Source: Frigoribacterium sp. SL97 (GTDB lineage: Bacteria; Actinomycetota; Actinomycetes; Actinomycetales; Microbacteriaceae). Taken from it: a stretch of 64,000 bases of DNA. Below, piece by piece: positions 51,448 to 59,530 of the stretch. Location of the stretch: assembly GCF_026625765.1 (NCBI RefSeq), contig NZ_CP113062.1:3224001-3288000 (forward strand), read 5' to 3'. The notes beneath the pieces were generated by a model. It made no database searches. It was given only the letters and a program-made list of their open reading frames with translations, and was not told the DNA's origin. Position 1 is the first letter of the stretch. Every line of letters starts with the position of its first letter. The translations under genes were made by a program, and so were the position numbers.

Positions 51448-51540
51448 ATCGCGGGTGAGTCGCACTTTCGTCCTCGGCGTCACCCGGTGGCCGCCCAAAA
51501 AGCGAAGGAGAGCAACTCTCGGCTCTGTCATCATCTCGAC

Positions 51541-52345
51541 ATGAGCACACCCGATACCGGTGGGTACGGGGCCCAAGGGCCCTACCAGACCGACCCAAAC
51601 CAGCCTTCCGCGGAAACGACCGCCTACCCCACGACCACCGCGACCCTCCCGCCTCAAGGCCCCCCCGTCAAGAAAGCCGCAGGTCTCGCGATCGCTGCGC
51701 TCGTCGTCGGCATCGGCGCCTTCCCTCTTCGGCCTCGTGCCCGTGTTCGGCGCCTTGGTCGGCATCGCGGCCGTCGTGCTCGGGGTGCTCGCCGTTCGCA
51801 AACAGCAGTCCAAGGGGATGGCCGTCACCGGCATCGTGCTCGGCGCTATCGCCGTCGTGTCCTCGCTCGCCATGGCGTTCGGCCTCGGCGCGATCATGAG
51901 TGGGGCGTCGGACGACGCACCGGTGGCCGCAGCCGTGGAAACGTCGGCTCCTGTCGAGGAAGTGGCCTCGCCAGCCGCCAGCGAGACGTCGGAACCGGCC
52001 CAGGAGGCGCAGGCCCCCGAGCCCGTGGCCCCCGCCGTGCCGGTCGAGTACGCCTCCGCGCTCATCCAAGCCGAGAGCTACTCCTCCATGCTCAACATGA
52101 GCAAAGCGGGCATCTACGACCAACTCGTCTCCGAGTACGGCGGGCAGTTCACGCCCGAGGCCGCCCAGTACGCCATCGACACCATCCAGGCGGACTGGAA
52201 CGCCAACGCGCTCGCCAAGGCGAAGTCCTACCAAGAGACCATGGCGATGTCTCCTGAGGCCATCCGCGATCAGCTGACGAGCGAATACGGCGAGAAGTTC
52301 ACGCCTGAAGAGGCGGACTACGCCGTTCAGAACCTCGGCAGCTAG
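51541..52345 (+). pseudogene. DUF4190-Ltp domain protein, frameshifted
   Basis: The repaired product is 267 residues. It has a Gly/Tyr/Thr/Pro-rich cytoplasmic start (MSTPDTGGYGAQGPYQTDPN), two membrane helices of DUF4190 type (AGLAIAALVVGIGAF|LFGL and MAVTGIVLGAIAVVSSLAMA), a Pro/Ala/Glu linker, and two Ltp repeats: ALIQAESYSSMLNMSKAGIY with DQLVSEYGGQFTPEAAQYA, and AKSYQETMAMSPEAIRDQLT. Ltp (host cell surface-exposed lipoprotein) is the fold of a Streptococcus prophage protein that blocks phage DNA entry, but it is common in actinobacterial surface proteins. An extra base in CCC at 51723-51725 breaks the frame between the two parts of the first helix. CATCAT lies 6 nt before ATG 51541. Confidence 0.8.
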
Positions 52346-52366
52346 ACCCACCTCCGACGGTGGTTT

Positions 52367-52418
52367 AGTGGTCCCGTTCCGTCTTTCGTCGAACGACGAG
52401 GGACGGTTCGGGACCACT
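52367..52418. terminator. hairpin between convergent Ltp and GNAT genes
   Basis: AGTGGTCCCG...CCGTC (52367-52383) pairs with GGACGG...CGGGACCACT (52401-52418), with an inner CGTCG/CGACG pair. A direct repeat GGTGGTTTAG lies on both sides (about 52359-52368 and 52423-52432), which also supplies T-tracts. It is a likely bidirectional terminator. Confidence 0.65.
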
Positions 52419-52428
52419 CGATGGTGGT

Positions 52429-53016
52429 TTAGGGGGTGGGTGCGACCAGGGTAAGCCAGCCCTCGTCGACGACGTAGCCGAGGGTGGCGTTCGCGGCGAC
52501 GATGGCGGGGTTGTCGGCCGAACCTCCTGTGCGGAAGCGGAGGACGCCGGCGTCGAGGAGGGCCAGCACCGACGCCGCCTTGACCGCTGCGGCGAGACCT
52601 CGACCGCGGTGATCGGGGTGCACGACGGTGACGTCCGTCTCGGCGGTGGGACCGTCGAGGTCGACGACGGTCAGGCCGACGAGGCGACCCGTCGACGTGA
52701 GGGCACCCCAGGCCCGGCGGGTCGGTCCGGGTGTCGCCGACGACCGGTCGAAGGGCTCGTGCCGTGTGGCCACGCTGCCCGGGTAGCCGTCGAGGGTCTG
52801 CGCGTCGAGAGCGAGGACGTCGTCGACGTCGTGCGGACCGAGCTCGCGGGTCGTGAGGTCGGCGACCCTGCCGGACGCGAGGGCGCGGAGGCGGTCACGG
52901 TCGACGCGGTCGCCGTCGAGCCGGGCACCGAACGACCGGGCCGCGACGGTCTACCCGGCGCGGAGGAGCGCGGCGGCCTCGGGCGAATCGTCACGGAGGA
53001 CGGCCGGTGTCTTCAC
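52429..53016 (-). pseudogene. GNAT acetyltransferase broken by an in-frame TAG
   Basis: The frame from GTG 53016 reads VKTPAVLRDDSPEAAALLRA-G, then TAG (52951-52953, codon 22), then TVAARSFGARLDGDRVDRDR and on without a break to a GNAT core TDVTVVHPDHRGRGLAAAVK and a C-terminal SADNPAIVAANATLGYVVDE. Codon use is coding-like on both sides of the stop. TACCAT lies 6 nt before GTG 53016, the leaderless pattern, which supports that start. A CAG to TAG change would explain it. A shorter product from GTG 52773 (114 residues) would keep the acetyl-CoA loop but lose the N-terminal strand. Confidence 0.7.
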
Positions 53017-53089
53017 GGTCCGATGGTACGACGCCCCCGCTCGGTAGGGTGGTCGGGTCGCGGTGGGCGGCGCGGACGAGGGGGATCTC

Positions 53090-53803
53090 ATGAGCGACCA
53101 GAACGACGGAACGGACCAGCGGGGCGGGCAGCCGCAGCAGCCGCCCTACGGGCAGCCCTCCTACGGGCAGCCGACGCCCCCGCCCTACGGGCAGCAGTCG
53201 CCTCCGCCCTACGGGCAGCCGACGCCTCCGCCGTTCGGGCAGCAGCCGCCCTCCGGGCAGGCGACGCCTCCGTCGTACGGGCAGCAGCCCGGGTACGGGC
53301 AGCCCTCGTACGCACAGCCCTCGTACGGACAGCCGCCACAGGGGTCGCCCTCCGGCCCGGGCGGGTCGGTCCCCCTCTGGGCGCCGCTGTACGGGGCGGG
53401 CCCGGTCGTCGCAGTGAAGCGGTTCTTCCTCAAGTACGCCGACTTCACGGGGCGCGCGAGCCGCAGCGAGTACTGGTGGGTGGTCCTCGCGAACACGGTC
53501 CTCTACTTCGTCCTCGGCATCGTCGGGTTCCTCGCGGGCCTCCCGGGGAGCACGACCGACTACGACGGCACCCTCGAACCCGGACCCGGTTTCATCCCCT
53601 TCGGCTTCGTCTTCGCGATCCTCTTCTTCGGGACGATCGTGCCGTTCCTCTCCCTCGGAGCGCGGCGACTCCACGACATCGACCTCAGCGGGTGGTTGCT
53701 GCTCATCAACCTCGTCCCGTACCTCGGCGGATTCGTCATCTTCATCCTGTCGCTGCTCGGCCCGAAGCCCGGCGGCGCCCGGTTCGACCGGCCCCGGGCC
53801 TGA
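53090..53803 (+). CDS. DUF805 membrane protein with repeat-rich N-terminus
   Basis: A 237-residue protein. Residues 10-100 are a low-complexity Tyr/Gly/Gln/Pro region with about ten units like PPPYGQP and PSYGQ, made by an 18-24 bp DNA repeat (53120-53345). Then the DUF805 domain: FFLKYADFTGRASRSEYWWV, three or four membrane helices, and FLSLGARRLHDIDLSGWLLL, the most conserved segment of the family. ATG 53090 has GAGGGGG upstream. DUF805 proteins are of unknown function. Such Gln/Tyr/Pro tails can drive clustering at the membrane, but that is only a possibility here. Confidence 0.88.
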   Translation: MSDQNDGTDQRGGQPQQPPYGQPSYGQPTPPPYGQQSPPPYGQPTPPPFGQQPPSGQATPPSYGQQPGYGQPSYAQPSYGQPPQGSPSGPGGSVPLWAPLYGAGPVVAVKRFFLKYADFTGRASRSEYWWVVLANTVLYFVLGIVGFLAGLPGSTTDYDGTLEPGPGFIPFGFVFAILFFGTIVPFLSLGARRLHDIDLSGWLLLINLVPYLGGFVIFILSLLGPKPGGARFDRPRA

Positions 53804-53861
53804 CGGCACCCCAGCCCGGGCGCGGTGACGGCGGCGGACGCGTCACGGTAGTTTCTCGACC

Positions 53862-54458
53862 ATGAGCGCTCCCGACGCCCGCGTGCCCGACGATCGACGT
53901 GCCCTCGTCCAGCCGGAGCTGCGCCCCGGCGAGCACCTGCTCTGGTCGGGCGGCCCGGACGAGAGCGTGACCTTCGGTCGCAACGACCTGTTCCTCGTGC
54001 CGTTCAGCCTGCTGTGGTGCGGGTTCGCGATCTTCTGGGAGGTCTCCGCGCTGCGCGACGGGGCATCGTGGTTCTTCGTCGCCTTCGGTGGGGTCTTCGT
54101 GGCGATCGGCCTCTTCTTCGTGGTCGGCAGGTTCCTGCTCAAGCGGGCCCGGAAGGCGAAGACGGGTTACGCGGTCACCGACCGGCGGTCGTTCCTGGTC
54201 GTCGGGTCGACGGTCCACCAGGCGCCGGCGAAGCAGCAGAACCAGGAGGTCTCGTGGTCCCGGGACCGCACCCACGTCAGCGTCGACTGGACGGACTCGA
54301 TCACGGGGAACACCCCGTTCGGCGCACGGCAGCGTGGCCTGACCAACACGGGCCTCGACGGGGTCATGGCCCCGCTACCGATGACCTTCGTGGACGTGCG
54401 CGACGGCGAGGCGCTGCTGCGCGCGCTCGACGAGGCCGGGCGTCCGGAGGCGCGGTGA
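53862..54458 (+). CDS. membrane protein with PH-like domain, hypothetical
   Basis: A 198-residue protein. Residues 1-40 are soluble with PELRPGEHLLWSGGPDESV, an opening often seen in bacterial PH-domain (DUF304/YdbT-like) proteins. Two membrane helices follow, FLVPFSLLWCGFAIFWEVSA and FVAFGGVFVAIGLFFVVGRF, then KTGYAVTDRRSFLVVGSTVH, the Y-x-(V/I)-T-x-R-R motif of such domains. It ends in PEAR, with a GGAGGCGCGGTGA word covering the stop. TAGTTT (53849-53854) lies 7 nt before ATG 53862, so it is probably leaderless. The ligand and partner are unknown. Confidence 0.75.
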   Translation: MSAPDARVPDDRRALVQPELRPGEHLLWSGGPDESVTFGRNDLFLVPFSLLWCGFAIFWEVSALRDGASWFFVAFGGVFVAIGLFFVVGRFLLKRARKAKTGYAVTDRRSFLVVGSTVHQAPAKQQNQEVSWSRDRTHVSVDWTDSITGNTPFGARQRGLTNTGLDGVMAPLPMTFVDVRDGEALLRALDEAGRPEAR

Positions 54459-54472
54459 GGGCCGTCCGCTGA

Positions 54473-54643
54473 TTCCTCCGTCGACGAGAAGCGGACGTCG
54501 ACGAACCCCGCCGCAGTCAGGCCTGGCGTGACCTCGTCGACCGGGTGCTCGTCGAGCTCGACGCACTCGACCCCCAGGACTGGAGCCCGGCACGGAGGAC
54601 GGCGCCCCGTAGGACGAACATGAACACGAGGCCGACCCGATGA
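54473..54643 (+). pseudogene. possible gene remnant
   Basis: Between 54459 and 54695 one frame is open for 57 codons with coding-like composition but no plausible start, reading EADVDEPRRSQAWRDLVDRV and LVELDALDPQDWSPARRTAP. It looks like the middle of a lost gene rather than intergenic sequence. I cannot name the family, and a chance frame at 70% GC is possible. Confidence 0.25.
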
Positions 54644-54695
54644 CGACGGCGACGACGAGGACTTCGGGCCGCGTCTCCGGCGGTACCGTGAACCC

Positions 54696-55217
54696 GTGTC
54701 CTCCCACCTCCGCCTGATCGAGCCGCGAGACGCCCCCGAGTTGGCCCGGGCGTTGACGCGCAACCGTGAGTTCCTGGCGCCCTGGGACCCCGTGCGCGGT
54801 GACGCCTACTTCACGCCCGAGGGGCAGCTGTCGGTGATCTCGTCGCTGCTGGCGCAACGATCCCGGGGTGAGGCGCAGCCGTTCGTCATCGTCGACGAGG
54901 GTGCCGTGGTGGGCCGGCTGACCCTCAGCGGGATCGCCCGTGGCCCCTTCCGGTCCTGTGACCTGGGCTACTGGCTGTCGGAGGACCGCAACGGCCGCGG
55001 CATCATGACCTCGGCCGTCGGCGACGCCGTCGACTGGGCCTTCGGCGACGCCGGCCTCCACCGAGTCCAGGCGGGGACGCTCCGTCACAACGTCGCCTCA
55101 CAGCGGGTCCTGCGGAAGGCCGGTTTCGAGCAGTACGGCATCGCACCGTCCTACCTCGAGATCGCGGGCCGCTGGCAGGACCACGTCCTCTTCCAGCGGG
55201 TCGACGATTCGACATGA
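54696..55217 (+). CDS. RimJ/RimL-type GNAT acetyltransferase
   Basis: A 173-residue transferase. SSHLRLIEPRDAPELARALT at the N-terminus and EFLAPWDPVRGDAYFTPEG match the ribosomal-protein-alanine acetyltransferase group. The acetyl-CoA loop is in YWLSEDRNGRGIMTSAVGDA, followed by LHRVQAGTLRHNVASQRVLR and KAGFEQYGIAPSYLEIAGRW, all strongly RimJ/RimL-like. GTG 54696 has TACCGT 6 nt upstream (54684-54689), a leaderless start. The real substrate may be a ribosomal protein N-terminus or a small molecule. It is convergent with the hydrolase pair to its right. Confidence 0.9.
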   Translation: MSSHLRLIEPRDAPELARALTRNREFLAPWDPVRGDAYFTPEGQLSVISSLLAQRSRGEAQPFVIVDEGAVVGRLTLSGIARGPFRSCDLGYWLSEDRNGRGIMTSAVGDAVDWAFGDAGLHRVQAGTLRHNVASQRVLRKAGFEQYGIAPSYLEIAGRWQDHVLFQRVDDST

Positions 55218-55228
55218 AGCCGAGCACG

Positions 55229-56083
55229 TCAGCGCGATGCCGCAAGCATCGCGGTGATCGCACGCCACGCGCGTGTCCCCAGCTCCCGGTCCGCGACCTC
55301 CGTGCCCCCACGTCGCATGGCCATGCCGCCCTGCACCAACGACTCCCCGGGCAGGATCGCTCGGTGCCCGGCGAGGGCACCAGCCACCACGACGGTGTCG
55401 GCGCCGTGGTCTGCGCGGCGACACCGGATGTTCTCCGCGTACAGCGAGCTCGACCACACCTGGTCGTCGCCCCCTGCGACGACGACGACCTCGGCAATGC
55501 GCTCCACCTCGATCGCCGCCGCCGCCACCCGGTCTGCGAACGCCTTTCGGGACCGCTCGTACACGGGGGAGAACCGAGGAGGTTCCTCCGTCCCCCGATA
55601 CTCCTGGTCGATCGGTACGAACGGTATGGGCGCCCCACCCCATGTCCAGTGCGAGTGTTCGGCACCGGCCGGGTCGTACCCCGCCCACACGACGTCCGAC
55701 GGGGCGAACGCGAACACACCGGACACCCCGGGCGCGCGGGCGGCCGTCGCGAGGGCGGCCTCCGCCCCGAACGACGTCCCGACGATCCAGACCCGGTCGC
55801 ATTCCCTGGCGAGGGCGTCCAAACGGTCCACGAAGGTCTCCAGCGGGACGTCCCACGGCCCGGCGCTCTGACCCTCGCCTCCGAACCACCGGATCGACTC
55901 AGCCAATGCGCCGTGCGCCGCAAAGAGCCTGGCGCGCTCGCCGTCCACCCGTCCACTCGACCCCGCGAGCACGAGGACGCCGTCGCCCGACGGTTGGGCC
56001 GGTAACCAACGCACCCCTTCGGGCCGTGCGAGGTCGGCCCGACGCATGCCGGGCACGGCGGGCAGAGCAGACGAAGTCGTCAC
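55229..56083 (-). CDS. alpha/beta hydrolase-like protein
   Basis: A 284-residue protein with GDGVLVLAGSSGRVDGERAR as a substitute oxyanion loop, the nucleophile elbow GTSFGAEAALATAAR, FAFAPSDVVWAGYDPAG and a late His in VVAGALAGHRAILPGES. This order resembles the bile-acid-CoA/acyl-CoA thioesterase C-terminal fold (BAAT_C). GTG 56083 overlaps the stop of the upstream iminopeptidase gene as GTGA, so the two are co-translated. No signal peptide is seen. Its substrate is unknown, possibly an acyl thioester or ester. Confidence 0.78.
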   Translation of the reverse strand: MTTSSALPAVPGMRRADLARPEGVRWLPAQPSGDGVLVLAGSSGRVDGERARLFAAHGALAESIRWFGGEGQSAGPWDVPLETFVDRLDALARECDRVWIVGTSFGAEAALATAARAPGVSGVFAFAPSDVVWAGYDPAGAEHSHWTWGGAPIPFVPIDQEYRGTEEPPRFSPVYERSRKAFADRVAAAAIEVERIAEVVVVAGGDDQVWSSSLYAENIRCRRADHGADTVVVAGALAGHRAILPGESLVQGGMAMRRGGTEVADRELGTRAWRAITAMLAASR

Positions 56084-57030
56084 CGCCGGGCGAACCCGTC
56101 GAGTGCGGCACTGAGCACCTCGACCTGACGCGGGCCGCCGTGCCCCTCGTCCTCGACCACGGTGAGGGTGCTCGCCGGCCAGGCACGGTGCAGGAGCCAC
56201 GGCGTGATCGCCGGCCCGCTGACGTCACGACGACCGTGCACCAACGCGGCGGGGACCTGGGCGATCCGTGGCAGCCGCGCCATGATCGACCGTTCGCCCG
56301 GGAGGAAGCCGTCGTTGCTCCAGTAGTGGGTGACGAGCGTGGCGAACGCCTCTCGCCGGCCGGGTCCCAGATGCCCCCGCCCGCGGGACCCGGGATCGTC
56401 GAGGCTGACATGGACGCTCTCCCACCGGTCCCAACTCGCCGCGGCCGCCGCACGATCGGCCGCGTCGTCGGAAGCCAGCCGTCTCGCGTAGGCGTCGACC
56501 GGTCTCTCGTCGTCGCGCCTCCTGCTCTCGCGCTCGAACACGGCCCAGTCCTCGGGGAAGAGCCGTCCGACCCCCTCGGTGATCCAGTCGACCTCGTCGC
56601 GACTCGTGGTCGTGACCGCCATGAGCGCCAGGGCTCGGACGCGGTCCGGGTGCTCCTCGGCGTAGGCCAGCGCGAGCGTCGTGCCCCACGACACCCCGCC
56701 GACGACCCAGCTGTCGATGCCGAGACCTTCACGGACCTCCTCGAGGTCGGCGACGAGTCGCGGCGTCGTGTGCCGTGCGAGGTGGGCCAGGTCGTCGACG
56801 ACGTTCGGGGTGCTGCGCCCAGAACCGCGCTGGTCGATGCCGACGAGCCGATAGGCCCGGGGATCGAACGACCGTCGGTAGCCGCCCTGACCGAGCGACC
56901 CGCCGGGCCCGCCGTGCAACCAGAGGGCGGGGACGCCGTCGGGACGCCCCGACTCCTCGACGTAGAGCGAGGCGCCGTCGGTCGTCTCGAGGAAGGCCGT
57001 CCGGTAGGGGTCGTGGGGCGGGTGGCTCAT
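56080..57030 (-). CDS. pip: proline iminopeptidase-like alpha/beta hydrolase
   Basis: A 316-residue peptidase of family S33 that removes N-terminal proline. Diagnostic elements are PALWLHGGPGGSLG (oxyanion hole), VGIDQRGSGRSTPN, the nucleophile in WVVGGVSWGTTLALAYAEEH and VHGRRDVSGPAITPW with the catalytic Asp, followed by DEGHGG with the His. ATG 57030 has TACGGT 6 nt upstream (57037-57042), a leaderless start. It forms a coupled pair with the BAAT-like hydrolase. Related S33 members act on esters or epoxides, so iminopeptidase activity is likely but not certain. Confidence 0.88.
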   Translation of the reverse strand: MSHPPHDPYRTAFLETTDGASLYVEESGRPDGVPALWLHGGPGGSLGQGGYRRSFDPRAYRLVGIDQRGSGRSTPNVVDDLAHLARHTTPRLVADLEEVREGLGIDSWVVGGVSWGTTLALAYAEEHPDRVRALALMAVTTTSRDEVDWITEGVGRLFPEDWAVFERESRRRDDERPVDAYARRLASDDAADRAAAAASWDRWESVHVSLDDPGSRGRGHLGPGRREAFATLVTHYWSNDGFLPGERSIMARLPRIAQVPAALVHGRRDVSGPAITPWLLHRAWPASTLTVVEDEGHGGPRQVEVLSAALDGFARR

Positions 57031-57095
57031 GCGGCCACCGTAGTCACCAGTTCATCGCGAGCGCGACAGCCCCTGCGTGGCCCAGGCCGTCGCCC

Positions 57096-57184
57096 CGTCG
57101 GCAACTCCGGGTCGCTGTCGGAGCCGCTCCCCTCCCGCGCGGAAGCCGGCACCCCGCCGCAGCACCAGCCCGGAATTGCCGACA
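57096..57184. repeat. palindromic intergenic repeat, copy C
   Basis: 89 bp with ends CGTCGGCAACTCCGGG and CCCGGAATTGCCGACA, inverted repeats of each other. It has the same length as copies D and E. Directly after it (57184-57226) comes a degenerate GAGCCG/GAGCCC hexamer run. It fills most of the 245-bp gap between pip and the next gene. Confidence 0.75.
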
Positions 57185-57275
57185 CCAGAGCCGGAGCCAG
57201 AGCCCGAGGCCGAGCCGGAGGCCCCGGGGGTGTTGTCGAGGGATGGGAGGCACCCGCGGCAGACCGGCGGCCCCG

Positions 57276-57905
57276 TCAGAGCACCGTGTACCCGGCGGCG
57301 AGCGCCGAGCGACCCGTCAGGGCCGTCAGGAGGCGGGGCGCGTCAGCCCACGGAGCATCGGCCACGAGGGCCCCGAGCACCACCAGCGCCTGACGACCCG
57401 CGACCTCGGGCGCCTGCCCGTCGAGCCCGGCGGCCGCCCTGAGGTCGCCCGTGTGCACCACGAGCTCGACGACGCGCGTCGGGAGGTACGCCTCGAGCCG
57501 CCATTCGCCGACCGGCGTCTCCACCCGCGCGTCCGCGGTCCGTGCGGCCACCACGCCGGTCACCCGTCGCACGACGGCGTCGACGCTCTCGGGCAGGTGG
57601 GCGCCGAGGTCCCGTCCTGCCTGCCGCCCCCGCTCGGCGACCTCGTCCGGGTCGGCACGGCCGCCCCGGACCGCCCGGTAGTAGTCGACGGTGCGGTCGC
57701 CGGAATCGGACGACCCGGGCCGCAGGTACTGCTCGACCGTGAGCAGGGCCCGCGACGTGTGGCCGACGAGGTGGCGGTGGTTCCACTCGCCGAGGGCCGG
57801 GGCGTCCCAGAGGCCCGGCGGCCGGTCCAGCTCGTGCACCGTCTCGGCGAACCATCGCGCCGCCGCCCCGAACGCGTCGCGGACCGTCCCGAAGCTCTCG
57901 TCCAT
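57276..57905 (-). CDS. maleylpyruvate isomerase N-terminal (MDMPI) domain protein
   Basis: A 209-residue DinB-like four-helix protein of the mycothiol-dependent family. VRDAFGAAARWFAETVHELD, then LGEWNHRHLVGHTSRALLTV, which contains the metal-binding His pair, and EAYLPTRVVELVVHTGDLRA with the third His in VVHTGDL. This set of three His is the typical Zn site. Such proteins conjugate or isomerise substrates with mycothiol, the actinobacterial thiol. ATG 57905 has TAGGCT 6 nt upstream (57912-57917). It stands alone; the substrate is unknown. Confidence 0.88.
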   Translation of the reverse strand: MDESFGTVRDAFGAAARWFAETVHELDRPPGLWDAPALGEWNHRHLVGHTSRALLTVEQYLRPGSSDSGDRTVDYYRAVRGGRADPDEVAERGRQAGRDLGAHLPESVDAVVRRVTGVVAARTADARVETPVGEWRLEAYLPTRVVELVVHTGDLRAAAGLDGQAPEVAGRQALVVLGALVADAPWADAPRLLTALTGRSALAAGYTVL

Positions 57906-57982
57906 GGGGTGAGCCTAGATCCGGCCGTGACCTGCGTCGCGGGGTGTCCACCCGGCCGTCACCATGCCCTAGCCTCGCCATC

Positions 57983-58618
57983 GTGGGGAAACGTCAGATC
58001 TACGTCGAGACCGTGATCGACGCCGACCTCGACCGGGTCTGGGCCGCCACGCAGGACCCCGCGCAGCACGTCCGCTGGGACGTCCGCTTCTCGAGCATCA
58101 CCCCCGGGCCGCCGGACGCCGACGGGTCGACCCCGTTCCGCTACGTCCGCCGCACGCCCGTCCACACCGTCCGGGGCACGGGCGTCAGCATCGGCGAGCG
58201 CCACGGTCGGGACGGTTCGCGCACGTCCGCCCTGCGCTTCGCGACCGACGACGTCCTCTCGCCGATCCGGGCCGGTCGCGGGTACTGGCGCTACGTCCCC
58301 ACCGCCGACGGACGGACGCGCTTCGTGACCGGCTACGACTACGACCCGGGTTGGGGCCCGCTCGACCTGGTCGTGCGTCCGCTGCTCGGTTGGGCGACGG
58401 CGTACAGCTTCGACCGCCTGCGCCTGTGGCTCGAGACCGGCCGCGAACCCGAGCGGTGGCCGCTCGCCTGCGCTCTCGCGTTCTGGCGTCCGGACCGCCC
58501 CCGCGCCTCCCGCACCCTGCGTGCGCCCGCCGGCGGCACGCGCGCGGGCGACCACCTGAAGGAGGCGCCGGTCACCCTGGCCGCGCTGCCCGACCCGGCG
58601 AGGCGGTCACCCCGATGA
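57983..58618 (+). CDS. SRPBCC-family (lipid-binding fold) protein
   Basis: A 211-residue protein beginning VGKRQIYVETVIDADLDRVW, the first strand-helix of a START/polyketide-cyclase fold, followed by TQDPAQHVRWDVRFSSITPG and later TRFVTGYDYDPGWGPLDLVV and RPLLGWATAYSFDRLRLWLE. There is a Pro/Arg-rich tail. GTG 57983 lies 7 nt after TAGCCT (57970-57975), so leaderless. Its stop overlaps the DUF4166 gene start as ATGA, a coupled pair. In related genomes SRPBCC and DUF4166 proteins often occur together; I infer a common lipid- or pigment-related role. Confidence 0.83.
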   Translation: MGKRQIYVETVIDADLDRVWAATQDPAQHVRWDVRFSSITPGPPDADGSTPFRYVRRTPVHTVRGTGVSIGERHGRDGSRTSALRFATDDVLSPIRAGRGYWRYVPTADGRTRFVTGYDYDPGWGPLDLVVRPLLGWATAYSFDRLRLWLETGREPERWPLACALAFWRPDRPRASRTLRAPAGGTRAGDHLKEAPVTLAALPDPARRSPR

Positions 58619-59298
58619 CGTCGATCTTCGAGCAGGCCCTCGGCGAGGACTTCACGCGTCTGCACCCGATGATGCAGCGACGTTTCGGCGTCGGTCTCGA
58701 CTCGGGCGAGGCCTGCGTGGGCCGGGGGGTCATGTCGTCGATCCGGCGGGGCCCGTGGTGGACGGTCCCGTTCTTGCAGATCGGGCGGTTGCGCAACATC
58801 CTGGTGCCCGACGTCGGCCACGACGTGCCCTTCGTCATCGAGAACTATCCGTACCGCGACGCACTCGGACGCGAGACGGTCACCTTCGTCCGCTCGTACT
58901 CGGTGCCGCGCCGCCGCGCGGGACGTCGGCCGGTCCGATTCGACGCGACGATGGTGCTCGACCGGGGGCGGGTGCTCGACTACCTCGGCACGCACCAGCA
59001 CCTCGCGGTCGACCTCGACCTGTCGGTCGACGACCGCGGCGGCCTCGTGCTGCGATCCGGGGCGCAGCGCTTCCACGAGTGCCCCGTCTCGTTCCGCTTC
59101 CCGATGCTGTTCAGCGGTCGGGCCGAGTTGCACGAGTGGTGGTCCGACGACGACGAGTCGTTCCACGTCGACCTCGAGGTGCACAATCACCGCTTCGGGT
59201 TCCTCTTCGGCTACCGCGGCGCCTTCACCTGCGAGTGGGTCGCCGCCTCCGATGCGCCCGCCCGTCTCAAGCCGCGACGCACCGAGGCGCGTCTCTAG
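58615..59298 (+). CDS. DUF4166 domain protein
   Basis: A 227-residue protein. TSIFEQALGEDFTRLHPMMQ and RRFGVGLDSGEACVGRGVMS form the conserved start of DUF4166. GHDVPFVIENYPYRDALGRE, DYLGTHQHLAVDLDLSVDDR and FFE-type end HNHRFGFLFGYRGAFTCEWV match the domain. No signal peptide or helix in the membrane. It is coupled to the SRPBCC gene by ATGA. The function is unknown; the fold is predicted beta-rich and may bind a lipid. It is followed by the repeat-filled stretch 59299-59794. Confidence 0.88.
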   Translation: MTSIFEQALGEDFTRLHPMMQRRFGVGLDSGEACVGRGVMSSIRRGPWWTVPFLQIGRLRNILVPDVGHDVPFVIENYPYRDALGRETVTFVRSYSVPRRRAGRRPVRFDATMVLDRGRVLDYLGTHQHLAVDLDLSVDDRGGLVLRSGAQRFHECPVSFRFPMLFSGRAELHEWWSDDDESFHVDLEVHNHRFGFLFGYRGAFTCEWVAASDAPARLKPRRTEARL

Positions 59299-59330
59299 GC
59301 CCCGGAGCGGAGCGTGCGTCCCGTCCCCCC

Positions 59331-59419
59331 TGTCGGCAAGTCCTGACTCCCGTCACGGCCGCACCCGTCCCACGCCGATCCACGCACCCCACCGCAGCAC
59401 CGCCCAGGAATTGCCGACA
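59331..59419. repeat. palindromic intergenic repeat, copy D
   Basis: 89 bp, ends TGTCGGCAAGTCCTGACT and GCCCAGGAATTGCCGACA. It is exactly 200 bp from copy E and differs from it at only about six positions. The 496-bp stretch 59299-59794 holds copies D and E, the hexamer repeat between them, and no supported gene. Confidence 0.85.
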
Positions 59420-59452
59420 CCGCGACCGCAACACCGGCACGGCACCGTACCC

Positions 59453-59524
59453 GGCATCGGCACCGGCACCGGCACCGGCACCGGCACCGGCATCGGCATC
59501 GGCATCGGCATCGGCATCGGCATC
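59453..59524. repeat. 12-unit hexanucleotide tandem repeat
   Basis: GGCATC once, GGCACC five times, then GGCATC six times, exactly 72 bp. It lies between the two 89-bp palindromes. The perfect units suggest recent slippage. Confidence 0.95.
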
Positions 59525-59530
59525 AAACCC

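Noticed and set aside
51659..51666. C7 run as the site of the frameshift in the Ltp gene
   Set aside because: The frame before and after this run stays coherent (GPPVKKAAGLAIAALVVGIG); the break is at 51723-51725.
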